Of a DNA stretch of 64,000 bases, positions 53,271 to 62,545 are shown one piece after another. The position numbers and the translations under genes were made by a program. Below the pieces are notes generated by a model. The model was given only the letters and a program-made list of their open reading frames with translations, was not told the DNA's origin and ran no database searches. The first letter of the stretch is position 1. Each line of letters begins with the position of its first letter. Source of the DNA: Prosthecobacter gellanilyticus (lineage in GTDB: Bacteria; Verrucomicrobiota; Verrucomicrobiia; Verrucomicrobiales; Verrucomicrobiaceae); the NCBI RefSeq assembly GCF_007992435.1, contig NZ_BKAG01000009.1:1-64000 (forward strand), written 5' to 3'.

Positions 53271-54220
53271 GGGAGCCGCTCGGCGGCGCGAAGCCGCGCG
53301 CTGCGGGCGCGGGGATTGAGCTCCAGCTCTTGTTCGCTTGCTTCCACGGGCTTCTTCGTGAGCAACTTCAGGCAGTGATTCGGATTCGTTTTCGGGGCTG
53401 GCCATTCGGGGCGGTCAATGAAAGGGGCTGCGTAATTCTGGAAGGCTTGTTTGACGATGCGGTCTTCGATGGAGTGGAAGTCAATGATCACCAGCCGCCC
53501 TCCGGGTTTCAGCCACTTCGGCGCTGCGGCTAGGAACTCTCGCAGCGCAGGTAGTTCTGAGTTCACCTCACACCTCAGAGCCTGGAAGGTGAGTGTGGCC
53601 GGATTTTTCTTGCTATGCTTCGGGCACACGCGGCCGATCATCTCCGCCAGTTGCAGAGTGGTGGTGAAGGGTGCCTTCACCCGGTCCTGGCAGATGGCGC
53701 GCGCAATGCGGCGGGCATTCTGCTCTTCGGCATTTTCACGCAGGATGCGCTCGATGTCCTCCTGCGCCCAGGTGTTCACGATGTCCGCAGCGGTGAGAGG
53801 TGCGCTGTTGTCCATGCGCATGTCCAGCGGACCGTCCTTGGCGAAGGAGAAGCCACGCTCAGCCGCATCGAGATGCCGGCTGCTCACACCGATATCGATC
53901 AGCATGCCATCAAGCCCGCCCACACCCGCCTCAGTCAGCACGGTGGGGAAGTCACGGAAGTTGCCTTTCAGCGCGCAGAAGCGGTCGGCATAGCCTTTCA
54001 GCCGCTCGCGCGCATAGGCCAGAGCCTCGTCATCCTGGTCCATGGCCACGATGCGGGCACCCTGCTGAAGCAGCGCCTCGGTATGGCCTCCACCACCCAG
54101 AGTACCATCAAAGATGAGCTTCCCAGGAGCGGGCTGGAGGAAGTCCAGCACCTCCTGCATGAGCACAGGCAGATGGTAAAAGGGCAGGTCGCGCTGAGGC
54201 GTGGAGGGTTCTTCGGACAT
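53267..54220 (-). CDS. rsmH: 16S rRNA (cytosine1402-N4)-methyltransferase
   Basis: 317 residues starting MSEEPSTPQRDLPFYHLPVL. IFDGTLGGGGHTEALLQ is the SAM-binding motif, with VAMDQDDEALAYARERL, DGMLIDIGVSSRHLDAAERGFSF and KWLKPGGRLVIIDFHSIEDRIVK, all RsmH hallmarks. A good ribosome-binding sequence (AAGGAA) precedes the ATG at 54220; a longer frame to 54511 is disregarded. mraZ, normally upstream, is not seen. First gene of the division cluster. Confidence 0.95.
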   Translation of the reverse strand: MSEEPSTPQRDLPFYHLPVLMQEVLDFLQPAPGKLIFDGTLGGGGHTEALLQQGARIVAMDQDDEALAYARERLKGYADRFCALKGNFRDFPTVLTEAGVGGLDGMLIDIGVSSRHLDAAERGFSFAKDGPLDMRMDNSAPLTAADIVNTWAQEDIERILRENAEEQNARRIARAICQDRVKAPFTTTLQLAEMIGRVCPKHSKKNPATLTFQALRCEVNSELPALREFLAAAPKWLKPGGRLVIIDFHSIEDRIVKQAFQNYAAPFIDRPEWPAPKTNPNHCLKLLTKKPVEASEQELELNPRARSARLRAAERLP

Positions 54221-54765
54221 ATCGGGTTCCTTACCACCGCCTGGCGGTGTGTGCCTCTGTTTGAGCGATCCACGCCCCCAGGGCATCAGGTCATCCATCG
54301 CATCATGGGCTCCAAACCAGGGCCAGATGCCGACATGGAACAGCTCGCAGACCTCTTTCCAACCGTCTCTCAAAAGTGTCCCCAACCCGGGAGCCGCCGC
54401 GGAAGTCGGGGCATGAAAGGCACAGGCGGGAGACATGGCTTGAAGGGAGTGAAGGTTAAGGCGAGAAGTCGTATAGCATTGATAATTCCAAAATTTTGAT
54501 ATTTTGGACATGTGTAATACATAGTCGCGAAGTTTATATCAATCATAGAGTTCGTGTTTTTTCGTGACACGAAGTCGCTCTAATACAGTTTAAATGAACA
54601 CTGTATGTGATTTTAAGGCGCGGCGGACCTATGGTTCCTTGAACCCTGAATATCCCTGCGGGCGAGCCCACAAGTACGTTGTTCACTCTTTAGCGTGTTC
54701 AATGACCATCGAAGCACACGCTAAAAGCGTGAACAACGTACTCCTGAATCCACCTCCAACGAGAT
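54221..54765. other. gene-free region upstream of rsmH
   Basis: About 545 bases without a credible gene. A+T-rich between 54460 and 54600, with arms CCAAAAT (54488-54494) and ATTTTGG (54501-54507) and a likely promoter for the minus-strand cluster. The second copy of the hairpin repeat (54675-54740) lies at the far end. No mraZ is readable on either strand. Confidence 0.6.
54675..54740. repeat. hairpin repeat, family copy 2
   Basis: Arms TACGTTGTTCACTCTTTAGC... (54675-54699) and the complement at 54715-54740 (TACGTTGTTCACGCTTTTAG in reverse) are nearly exact, with a 15-base loop. Same GTTGTTCACGCTT..AGCGTG pattern as 15028-15086. Confidence 0.7.
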
Positions 54766-56163
54766 TCACTTCCGATCCACCAAATTGCCCGAGATCTGAT
54801 TCCCCTCGCCCTCGATCTCCATCAGGGATGCCTCCTTGCTCTTCTTTTCATCCTCACGGTCATCGCGAATCAGATTCCCGCTCACCAGGCTGTTCTTCAC
54901 CTTTTCCAAGCGCAATCCCACGCCATCCGAATCCAGGATGTGATTGTTGGAGATGATCAGGCGGCTGCCCTCCACCACATCCACCGCCGCACGCTGGCGC
55001 CACACACCGGAGATCACATTTCCGGTGAGGCTGGTGTCCGAGCAACGCGTGAGTTTCAAACCATTGTTCTCCGCATTCTCAAAGCCATTCACGGCATAAC
55101 GAGGATTGCGATCAAAGTTGTTGTTGCTGATCACCAGATGGTCGCAGTTCTCCGCCAGAATGTCCTGCTCAAAACCTTCCCAGAAGGTGTTGCCATTGAT
55201 CACCACGCCACGTGAATCACGCACCTCGATGTTGGTCCGCACATCACTGAAAATGTTCGCGCTGATCGTCACATTGCCTTCACGCGTGTGCGTGCGGCCG
55301 AGCTTGCGCTCCAGGCTCGGATCTGTGCCCGCGCCGAGGATGCGGATGTTCGCAGATCCAGGGGCTTTGCTGGTGTGCTGCATCGTGCAGCCCGTGATCG
55401 CCACTTCACCGATGGAGCCACCCGTGGAGTTCAGCTCCACATTCGCTGAAGGTGGTCCTTCTGTGCTATGATTGCCTTCGATGTCACAGGTGCCGATGTG
55501 CAGGTTGCGCACATTGCCTCCGCGCGAGACCACGCCGCCGCCGCCATTGTAGCTGATGTGACTGCCCACGATATTGATCTGGTGCAGGTTCTGATTGTCC
55601 AGAAACACACCGATGCCCTTGTTGTGATAAAAGTGGCAGTCGGCGATCAGCACATTGCGATTACGCGTGGTGAGATGCACGGCATGACGGCACTCGCGCA
55701 CCACCACTCGTGCAATCGTGATCTGCATCGTGCCCGTGGCTTCGATGGCATCGGCTTCTGCATGCTCGCCCACGATCTCAATGCCGCTGACCATCGGCGT
55801 GCGCTCCTTTTCCCATGCCAGTGGTTTGAAGGAGCTCGGTGCAGCGGATCCTTCATGACTGCCTTTGAAGAGGAAAGCAGGGCCTGCACCCGCCATCACG
55901 ATGCGCGCCGTGCCATCACCGGAAAGCGCTGCAAAGCCAGTCTCACCGAGCGGAATGGTGATCGTCCGTGTCAGGCGATACGTGCCACGCGGAAACTGCA
56001 CGCTGCCGTGGGCGAGGATGGCTTTCTCAATGGCCGCCGTGTCGTCCGTGGTTCCATCACCCTTCGCGCCCTCCGTGAGCACACTGGTTTGAGCCTGGGA
56101 GATGGAGGCAAGCAGGAGAAAAAGGAGTGCGGTGGGGCGGCAAAACATGGTGGGCTTATCCAT
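54766..56163 (-). CDS. exported right-handed parallel beta-helix protein
   Basis: 465 residues. Signal peptide TMFCRPTALLFLLLASISQAQ, then VLTEGAKGDGTTDDTAAIEKAILAHGSVQFPRGTYRLTRTI, the opening of pectate-lyase-type beta-helices. Many VISNNNF/LISNNHIL/VSGNLI-type rungs follow. Such proteins bind or cleave polysaccharides; no catalytic residue set is recognised. The start is either 56163 or 56148; both keep the signal peptide. Divergent to tRNA-Phe, with 124 bases between. Confidence 0.8.
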   Translation of the reverse strand: MDKPTMFCRPTALLFLLLASISQAQTSVLTEGAKGDGTTDDTAAIEKAILAHGSVQFPRGTYRLTRTITIPLGETGFAALSGDGTARIVMAGAGPAFLFKGSHEGSAAPSSFKPLAWEKERTPMVSGIEIVGEHAEADAIEATGTMQITIARVVVRECRHAVHLTTRNRNVLIADCHFYHNKGIGVFLDNQNLHQINIVGSHISYNGGGGVVSRGGNVRNLHIGTCDIEGNHSTEGPPSANVELNSTGGSIGEVAITGCTMQHTSKAPGSANIRILGAGTDPSLERKLGRTHTREGNVTISANIFSDVRTNIEVRDSRGVVINGNTFWEGFEQDILAENCDHLVISNNNFDRNPRYAVNGFENAENNGLKLTRCSDTSLTGNVISGVWRQRAAVDVVEGSRLIISNNHILDSDGVGLRLEKVKNSLVSGNLIRDDREDEKKSKEASLMEIEGEGNQISGNLVDRK

Positions 56164-56287
56164 ACGCCAGCCCGCCAAACATCCTTCGAACAATGCCTGA
56201 TTGGAAAAATGTGTGACGTAGCATGAAAAACACGTTGCGTGTTCGTCACCACTTGGCACTATCGCGGCCCTTCCAAGTGAAGGAAAT

Positions 56288-56360
56288 GGCTCGGTAGCTC
56301 AGTCGGTAGAGCAGGGGATTGAAAATCCCCGTGTCGGCGGTTCGATTCCGTCCCGAGCCA
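56288..56360 (+). tRNA. tRNA-Phe (GAA)
   Basis: 73 bases. Acceptor GGCTCGG/CCGAGCC, D-arm GCTC/GAGC, anticodon stem GGGGA/TCCCC with loop TTGAAAA (anticodon GAA), T-loop TTCGATT, discriminator A. No CCA is encoded. Confidence 0.95.
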
Positions 56361-56385
56361 CTTTTAGATTCTGACAATCTAAAAG
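56361..56385 (+). terminator. hairpin directly after tRNA-Phe
   Basis: Ten-base perfect stem CTTTTAGATT (56361-56370) / AATCTAAAAG (56376-56385) with loop CTGAC, beginning at the base after the tRNA. Low stem G+C, no T-run after it; tRNA 3' processing or termination. Confidence 0.55.
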
Positions 56386-57222
56386 AGGCGCCTTATTAAT
56401 AGTAAGTTAGGCGGTTTGCTTGGCGCATGCTGCATGGTTTGTAGATAGCGCGCGCCATCCCTGATCGAGGCATGATGAGTCCTTTTCTTCGAGCTATTTG
56501 GCTGGCGCCTGCCGGCATTCGTTGAGTTCATTCTTGGCTCCGCCAAACCCGGGGCTCAAAAGCCACAGCACGCACTGTCCAACACCTTGTGACGGGAGCT
56601 GGAGCCGCCGCCAGGACCAGGCGTGGTTCATGGGGGGCTGGAGCCTCCCTTGTTGCCGCTTAGCATCTCATGGCACCGCATGCGTCTCCCTGGGGCTGTG
56701 AGCTTGCGCCTGGGAAAAGGGGGGCGCTGGAGGTAGCGCGGGGCCTGCCCGCTCAGGTTCTTCCCTTCAGGCTGCCGCCTGATGTGAGTGTAATGAAATG
56801 CGCTACAAGGCATCATGCGGGGCGCGACGGCATGCTAAGCCCGTGCTTGAGCCGAACACTCACCTTTGAGACTCTCTAATTTAGAGAGCCAAATTTCTTC
56901 AAGCTGGCATCAGGGCGTGACGTCGTCATGGCTTTGTAAACCCTGAGCCCGACAGGAGCGGATCAAAAACTGACCAATGCACCATGGGGTTAGCCACGCT
57001 CTGTCAAAATCTGTCCAAAAGAGCATGATTAGCGCAGAAACATGTAAACCTTAAATATGATAAAACATCCCGAATTATAAATGTATGAAATAAAAATTAC
57101 AATTATCTGACAATAATTGTTACAGGAATGTCGCGAACGAATTTAGGGAAAAGCACATTTTTTCGGTTGCGAACTTGCTAGTTTTGTGAAAATTATAGTT
57201 CTGGTTGGAAAATATAAACACC
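56386..57222. other. gene-free stretch between tRNA-Phe and pilin gene
   Basis: About 840 bases. The first part (56500-56880) is G+C-rich with many complementary runs (for example GGCTGGAGCC) and no protein-like frame. CTCTCTAATTTAGAGAG at 56872-56888 is a short palindrome. From 56985 the sequence is A+T-rich and holds the pilin promoter and an inverted repeat at 57097-57122. A structured RNA is possible in the first part, but no known RNA family is recognised. Confidence 0.5.
57097..57122 (+). promoter_or_regulatory. inverted repeat in the pilin promoter region
   Basis: TTACAATTA (57097-57105) and TAATTGTTA (57114-57122) are complementary at 8 of 9 positions across an 8-base spacer, about 100 bases before the pilin ATG. 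A regulator-binding site is possible. Confidence 0.35.
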
Positions 57223-57654
57223 ATGAAAATCAATACACCCACCCTCAAGACCTCGTTTCTTCCACGTAACCTTCGCGCCGGTATGACTCTCATTGAGATC
57301 AGTCTGGTGATCGCCCTTCTCCTGGGGCTTATTGCCGTCGTCTTCCTCGGGATCGGCAGCTACCGCTCGGGGGCTGACAAAGCCAAGTGCAAGATGCAGC
57401 TCGCTGCCGTGCAGAAGGCTGTTCGCTCGGGAGCCAACATGCAGAACCTCTCCATCGCGGCCACCCTCCCTGACACCGCCGTCTTCGGAGCCGGCCTGCT
57501 GCTGGAAAATGAGCCTACCTGCCCCTCCGGCGGTGCCTACACCTGGACCGGCAACGTCCCAGCCACTGGCACACCTTATGGCAACTGTGACTTCGCCGGC
57601 ACTGGACCTACGTCCACCCACATCCTGGTCGCCGCTGACACCACGGACTGGTAA
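57223..57654 (+). CDS. type IV pilin-like major subunit
   Basis: 143 residues. Basic leader (KTSFLPRNLRAG) with the cleavage motif G-MTLIEISLVIALLLGLIAVVFLG and Glu+5, as in type IVa pilins. The mature domain has cysteines (CKMQ, CPSGG, NCDF) that may form disulfides and a Gly/Thr-rich C-terminus (ATGTPYGNCDFAGTG). First gene of the secretion or pilus operon; 72 bases before the next gene. The ATG at 57223 is favoured over one at 57205. Confidence 0.82.
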   Translation: MKINTPTLKTSFLPRNLRAGMTLIEISLVIALLLGLIAVVFLGIGSYRSGADKAKCKMQLAAVQKAVRSGANMQNLSIAATLPDTAVFGAGLLLENEPTCPSGGAYTWTGNVPATGTPYGNCDFAGTGPTSTHILVAADTTDW

Positions 57655-57726
57655 TTCCCTTCCAACCCTCAATTCCACCCTTTGCTGAGCAGTCACCTCC
57701 CCATCTGATCACCAGCCTGTCCGGTC

Positions 57727-59568
57727 ATGTTTACCATCACTGACCCCTGTGAACTCAAAGCGGCTGACATCTATCGTCAGGCGTGCACAGTGTCGTCAAA
57801 GACGAGTCGTGGCACGGACAGTCACTGGTATCGGATGCCGGAGGAACTGCCTTGGCAGTGGCATCTGTGGTTTGATGGCGGACGTGAAGTCTGCTCGGCC
57901 ACTTTTTCAAAGACCCATCAGCGCTGGCAGTCAGGCCCCACGCTGCCGCTGGCAAACCTGACCACGGGCGAGGGCGTCAGCGAGATCCTCGGGGAGCTGA
58001 TGTCCACCACCTACTTTTCGGACAAGCCCAAGGCTCTGGGGGTCATCCTGCATGTCGCGGATGAGTTCGGCCTGGCTGAGATCGCCCAAGCGGGCGAGGT
58101 CGTGGGCGAAATGGGGGACGACTTCCAGATCCTCCGTTATAATTTGGTGGATGATCCACGTGAGGTGCTCGCAGACCGCGATGTGTCCGTGGAATCCAAT
58201 GTCTGGCGGCTTCTGCCTTTCTGGGGCGCTTCTCCTGGCCAGGCACGCTGCACCGCCGTCACGCTTTCCCGCTCCAGGGAAGCCTTTTTGCAGAAGCTGC
58301 TGGCCTGTGCGGAGGAACTGCGGATTCCTGTGCGCGTCGCCGTCTCTAGTGCTGCGGTGGAGTCTCTGGCAGCGTTGCCGCTGCTGCTGCCGAACCTGGA
58401 AGGTGGCGGCCTTGTCGCCATCGGCTTTTATAAATTCACGGCTGTCTTCGCCATCAGTCCCACGGGAGAGCTCCGCACCGCGCGCAGCCTGACCCATCGC
58501 GGCGGGTCTCTGGTCCCCTCGGGTCTGGGAGACATCCTTTGGAACATGGCCCTCGGGGCTGAGCTGGCCACTCCGAAGGTGCTGCTCATCTCTTCCAATT
58601 CAAACGCACTGCAGTCTGCGGTGCAGGAGCTGGAGCTCTACTCCCTGACACGCCAGCCGATCCAGTTTGAAACGATGGACCTTACGGAGCGGACGGTGCT
58701 CACGGGCATGCCTGGACACCGGCCGGAGTTCTTGATTTACGATGCGACCGCGGTGGAGCAGATCCGCAGCGGCTACACACCGCTGGCGAAAACGGAGACC
58801 TTCCGCGCCCTCTGGAGCGGCTGGGCACGCCAGAGCTTCATGGACACCGCGCGGCTGGACCACCTGTATCCCACACGCCGGGATCTCCAGGTGCTGCGCT
58901 TTTCTTCCTGGTTCATCTACGTGCTCGTTTTTTCCCTCGTCGTCACCGGCGGTTACGGCACCTGGTCGCTCTTTGCGGCCATGAATCATCCTTCCTGGGA
59001 GCTGACTCCTTATCAGATGAAGCTGACGCAGGACAAGCATAAGAAGCTGCTGGAGGAGAAGCGGCAGATCGATGTCACCACGCGTCTGTTGCAGCCGCGC
59101 TCACGGGGATGGGTCACCCTGGAGTTTCTGCTGCAGCTCTTCCCGGAAGACTCCGGGGTGCGCCTGGACAGCTTCCTTTACAATGTCGAAGCCTCCCGCC
59201 CGCCTGTCTCTGGCCCCAAGGAGGCCAAGCCTGAATCCACCGGCATGACACGCACCTGGACCCTGAAGGGTCTGGTCAAGCCCAAGGCGCTGGAACTGCT
59301 CAGCACCCTGAACAGCCAGCGCGGTTTGAGCGCCTTCTTTGACCGCGTGGCCGAGGCCACGGGAGATGCTGCCTACAAGCCGGAGTCCAGCCGCCAGATG
59401 ACTGTCACTCTCACCCAGGGCCGCAGCTCACGCTTCAGTCCGCAGGCCTCCGCAGGTGATCTCGCACGCGACCCCGCCCTGGCCTTCCCCTTCACTTTTG
59501 AGGCCACCATCACTCAGACCCTGACTGAAAAAGACACTCTCTCCCTGCCGCTGGAGAAACCCTTTTAA
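57727..59568 (+). CDS. PilM/PilN-like (GspL-like) assembly platform protein
   Basis: 613 residues. The first ~385 residues are soluble and alternate strand and helix as in the actin-like PilM or the cytoplasmic part of GspL (LLLPNLEGGGLVAIGFYKFTAVFAIS near 225). One membrane helix follows at about 395-415 (WFIYVLVFSLVVTGGYGTWSLF). The rest is periplasmic with a coiled segment (LTQDKHKKLLEEKRQIDVTTRLLQ) and a ferredoxin-like end, as in PilN. I infer a single-chain PilM-PilN (GspL-type) protein; sequence identity to known members is weak, so this rests on topology and gene order. Confidence 0.6.
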   Translation: MFTITDPCELKAADIYRQACTVSSKTSRGTDSHWYRMPEELPWQWHLWFDGGREVCSATFSKTHQRWQSGPTLPLANLTTGEGVSEILGELMSTTYFSDKPKALGVILHVADEFGLAEIAQAGEVVGEMGDDFQILRYNLVDDPREVLADRDVSVESNVWRLLPFWGASPGQARCTAVTLSRSREAFLQKLLACAEELRIPVRVAVSSAAVESLAALPLLLPNLEGGGLVAIGFYKFTAVFAISPTGELRTARSLTHRGGSLVPSGLGDILWNMALGAELATPKVLLISSNSNALQSAVQELELYSLTRQPIQFETMDLTERTVLTGMPGHRPEFLIYDATAVEQIRSGYTPLAKTETFRALWSGWARQSFMDTARLDHLYPTRRDLQVLRFSSWFIYVLVFSLVVTGGYGTWSLFAAMNHPSWELTPYQMKLTQDKHKKLLEEKRQIDVTTRLLQPRSRGWVTLEFLLQLFPEDSGVRLDSFLYNVEASRPPVSGPKEAKPESTGMTRTWTLKGLVKPKALELLSTLNSQRGLSAFFDRVAEATGDAAYKPESSRQMTVTLTQGRSSRFSPQASAGDLARDPALAFPFTFEATITQTLTEKDTLSLPLEKPF

Positions 59569-59577
59569 CCCGCTGCC

Positions 59578-60141
59578 ATGAGCACCTACACACGCCCCAT
59601 TCTGCGCTACGGGCTGATCATGCCTGCGATGTTTAACTGCTTGTTGTTAGGCGGTGTGATCGCTGGTGCAAGCAAGCTGGGCTCCGTGCGGGCTGAGAAG
59701 GAGGAGCGCTACAAGGAGCAGACCCAGCGTCTCGCCCTCATGAAGAAGCTGGAGGCGGAGCTGGCCCCCAAGCGCCAGACTTTCCTGGATCAAAAGACAC
59801 TGCTCAAAGGAGATCCCGGCCAGCTCTTCACCCGCATCCTGGACTCTCTGCTGCCGAAGTACAAGGAGATCGAGCTTGAGCGCAGCGGTCTCGTCTTTCC
59901 TTTGGATCGCGGACGTCTCGGACGTCAGGTCAAGACGGACATGGCCCGCGTGAAGAGCAGCTTCCAGGGCGGGCTCGGCCCCATGCAGGAGGCGCTCCTG
60001 CAGGTCGAGTCACTCATGCCCCAGGCCGTGCTTGAAGAACTTAAGGTTACCCGCAAGGCAGACCTCCTTTTGAACCAGCGCGAATTTCTCGTGATGGAAA
60101 TGACTCACACCTGCTGGAAGGCCGAGGAGGAGAAAAAATGA
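59578..60141 (+). CDS. PilO/GspM-like inner membrane protein
   Basis: 187 residues. N-terminal membrane helix (LIMPAMFNCLLLGGVIAGASKLG), then a coiled coil (VRAEKEERYKEQTQRLALMKKLEAEL) and a small C-terminal domain: the PilO/GspM topology. Ten bases after the PilM/PilN-like gene and overlapping the next by four bases. Carries a TTGTTAGGC word. Confidence 0.6.
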   Translation: MSTYTRPILRYGLIMPAMFNCLLLGGVIAGASKLGSVRAEKEERYKEQTQRLALMKKLEAELAPKRQTFLDQKTLLKGDPGQLFTRILDSLLPKYKEIELERSGLVFPLDRGRLGRQVKTDMARVKSSFQGGLGPMQEALLQVESLMPQAVLEELKVTRKADLLLNQREFLVMEMTHTCWKAEEEKK

Positions 60142-60752
60142 GCCGGCTCCTTCTCATTCTCATCGTCAGTTGTTTCTCCGCAGCCGCTGTGCAGGCGCAG
60201 ACCGCTCCCGCCAGGCCCAAGGCCGCCGCACCAAAGCGCGCTCCTTTGTTTGTCGGCAATGGCACTGCGAGCTGGCTGCCACGCACGGAGCTGCTGCCTA
60301 ATGCTGATGCCATCGAGGCCGAGGCCAAAAAGCTCGGCGTGCGCAAGCGCAACATGGACCCCTTTGGCCTGTCCACTTTTCCACGTGAGGATGATGCTCC
60401 CGTGGTCACCGAGGACGTCTACCGGGCCACACCGAAGATCACGCTCAACCAGGCCTTGCAGACCTTGAAGATCAACGGCGTGAACCTGCAAAAGAAAGAG
60501 ATCCTCATCGGTGGCCGACAGGCGGCCGAGGGTGACGTGGTGGAGCTGGTTTTCAAAGGCGAGGTGTTCATGGCACAGGTCGTCGAAGTCGGTGCAGCCC
60601 AGCTCTTGTTTCGAGATCTGCAGAGAAACGAAACCGGTGTGCTGCGGCACGACATCCTCCCGCAGCTCGCCATCGAGCCGCTGCAGAAAATTGCCTCCCA
60701 GTTTGAGAGCCGGATGACCCCTGTGGAGCCCAATCCTCCGACCAAGCCATGA
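60138..60752 (+). CDS. exported PilP/GspC-like protein
   Basis: 204 residues, signal peptide RLLLILIVSCFSAAAVQAQ. A Pro/Ala/Lys-rich linker is followed by a small beta domain (LQTLKINGVNLQKKEILIGGRQAAEGDVVELVF, then EVFMAQVVEVGAAQLLFRDLQ), the size and arrangement expected of the periplasmic connector between platform and secretin. Overlaps neighbours by four bases. The assignment rests mainly on position. Confidence 0.5.
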   Translation: MSRLLLILIVSCFSAAAVQAQTAPARPKAAAPKRAPLFVGNGTASWLPRTELLPNADAIEAEAKKLGVRKRNMDPFGLSTFPREDDAPVVTEDVYRATPKITLNQALQTLKINGVNLQKKEILIGGRQAAEGDVVELVFKGEVFMAQVVEVGAAQLLFRDLQRNETGVLRHDILPQLAIEPLQKIASQFESRMTPVEPNPPTKP

Positions 60753-62509
60753 TCACTTTTCTCCCCAAATCCGTGGCTCTGCTGAGCTTTGGCATGGTCC
60801 TCACCGCTTCAGGTCAGGTAGCCGCCCCGCTTGTCCAGACACAGCTCCCGCAGACCTCCTCCCCGGCGGCGATGGATGTCGCCGCACGCTCGGGTGGCCT
60901 CGAGAATCTGCCCTCGCAGCCGGAAGACGGTTACTGGATCGACAATGCTCCCATCAACGAGGTCTTTCAGTATCTCGCACGCAGCGCCGGCCTGCAGTAT
61001 TTTTATAACAACGAGCTCAATGGCCCTCAGTACACTGTCACCGGTCATCTGAAGCTCGACAATCCACGTGAGCAGATGGAGGACCTCGCCATCGCTTACG
61101 GCCTGACTGTGTATCAGCAGCGCTCCACGGTGAGTTTGATGACTGAGCTGCAGCTGGCCCGTCTGCCCCTGGAAGTCATGAGTTATCCGCTCAAGTACCT
61201 CCGCGGCGCTCCGTTGAACCGCAGTTACGGCAGTGCCTCGGCTCCCGCCGGTGGCGGTGCTACGACTCAAAGCGGTGAACAGTCCACCGGGACTTCCACC
61301 GCAGGTCAGTCTGACTTCGAAAAGCTCAAGTCCATCATCCGCCCCATGCTCACACGTGAGATCGGGCAGATCGAGTTCGAGGAGAAGACCAACACCCTGC
61401 TCGTCACTGACAACACGCTGAAGCTGGAGCGCGTGCGCAAGCTGCTGGTGGACATCGACAAGGCCAAGAAGCAGATCATGGTCAATGTCAGGGTCCTGCG
61501 CATCAAGCGCAACCAAGGCCGCCAGGTCGGAGTGGACTGGAGCCGCTCACTTGGTGAAAATGGCACGAGCATCACCGTGCGTCAGAGCCTGAATGCGCTC
61601 TTCAATCTGCCTGATGTCAGCACCCTGACCAAAACGGGAAATCCCGCCAACCCGACGGTCGCCATGAACAAGGTGAACGCCGAGGGGGCCGGACTGGTCT
61701 TCGACAACATGCAGGTGCAGGCCATCCTCCGCGCGCTGGAGGACGGAGATCTTGTGACTCAGGAGGCCTGCCCCACCATCATCACGGAAGACAACGAGCA
61801 GGGCATCATCTCCATCGTCGATCGTTTCCCCGTCATCACCTCGGACATCACCAATACCGCTGCGGGCCAGAACATCACGGACAAGGTGCGTTACAAGATC
61901 GACAGCGAGGATCCCAGCGCCACTGAGGAGCCTGAGAAGAACCGCGAGATCGGCGTCACCCTTTCCGTCACCCCCACCATCCTGCCGGACGGCACCGTGC
62001 GCATGAAGCTGCGTCCGCGCGTGGCCAAGATCGTCGAGCTCATCCCTGGCCGAACCAATAATGTGTTTCCGCGTGTGAGCGAGTCCACTGTCGAGGCCAT
62101 CAGCCGCATCCCTGCGGGCCAGTCCCTCTTCCTGGGCGGCTTCTACGACTACAACAACAGTGATGGCAACAACAAGGTGCCCATCCTCGGCACCATCCCG
62201 CTGTTCGGAAAGCTTTTCAGCTCGGAGAAAAAGAAGCTGGAGCAGGTCAGCCTCGTCTTCATCATCACCCCGCGCATCTATGATGCCTCCTCCTCCGAGG
62301 AGATCCCTGAGGTCAACTGGCATACCCGTGAGTTCTCCGGCATGCAGCCAGACGACATTCAGGACACCAACCTCCTTCTGCCCGCCGAATTCGATGATGC
62401 GAAAGCCGCCGGACCTCCACCCATGGTCCCCTCCACCCGCATCACACCCGAACCCAAGCAGTCCTGGGTGAAAAAATGGTTCGGCAAAAAGACTCCAGGA
62501 AACGGCTGA
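60749..62509 (+). CDS. secretin (PilQ/GspD family outer membrane channel)
   Basis: 586 residues. Signal peptide, then an STN/N0-type domain (NEVFQYLARSAGLQYFYNN, LDNPREQMEDLAIAYGLTVYQQ) and an N1-like domain (RKLLVDIDKAKKQIMVNVRVLRIKRNQGRQVGVDWS). The C-terminal secretin signature is VPILGTIPLFGKLFSSEKKKLEQVSLVFIITPRIYD. It forms the outer membrane pore for pilus or pseudopilus-driven traffic. No pilotin-binding tail is recognised. Confidence 0.92.
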   Translation: MITFLPKSVALLSFGMVLTASGQVAAPLVQTQLPQTSSPAAMDVAARSGGLENLPSQPEDGYWIDNAPINEVFQYLARSAGLQYFYNNELNGPQYTVTGHLKLDNPREQMEDLAIAYGLTVYQQRSTVSLMTELQLARLPLEVMSYPLKYLRGAPLNRSYGSASAPAGGGATTQSGEQSTGTSTAGQSDFEKLKSIIRPMLTREIGQIEFEEKTNTLLVTDNTLKLERVRKLLVDIDKAKKQIMVNVRVLRIKRNQGRQVGVDWSRSLGENGTSITVRQSLNALFNLPDVSTLTKTGNPANPTVAMNKVNAEGAGLVFDNMQVQAILRALEDGDLVTQEACPTIITEDNEQGIISIVDRFPVITSDITNTAAGQNITDKVRYKIDSEDPSATEEPEKNREIGVTLSVTPTILPDGTVRMKLRPRVAKIVELIPGRTNNVFPRVSESTVEAISRIPAGQSLFLGGFYDYNNSDGNNKVPILGTIPLFGKLFSSEKKKLEQVSLVFIITPRIYDASSSEEIPEVNWHTREFSGMQPDDIQDTNLLLPAEFDDAKAAGPPPMVPSTRITPEPKQSWVKKWFGKKTPGNG

Positions 62510-62545
62510 GCGCCGTGAACCTCGCCCGACTGGCACTGCCAACTC

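Noticed and set aside
54221..54511. N-terminal extension of rsmH, or a possible mraZ
   Set aside because: The frame is open, but the translation lacks MraZ motifs and the RsmH family starts at 54220, where a good ribosome-binding sequence is seen.
56498..56879. ORFs of 60-70 codons after tRNA-Phe
   Set aside because: Overlapping on both strands, no ribosome-binding sequence, composition unlike the neighbouring genes.
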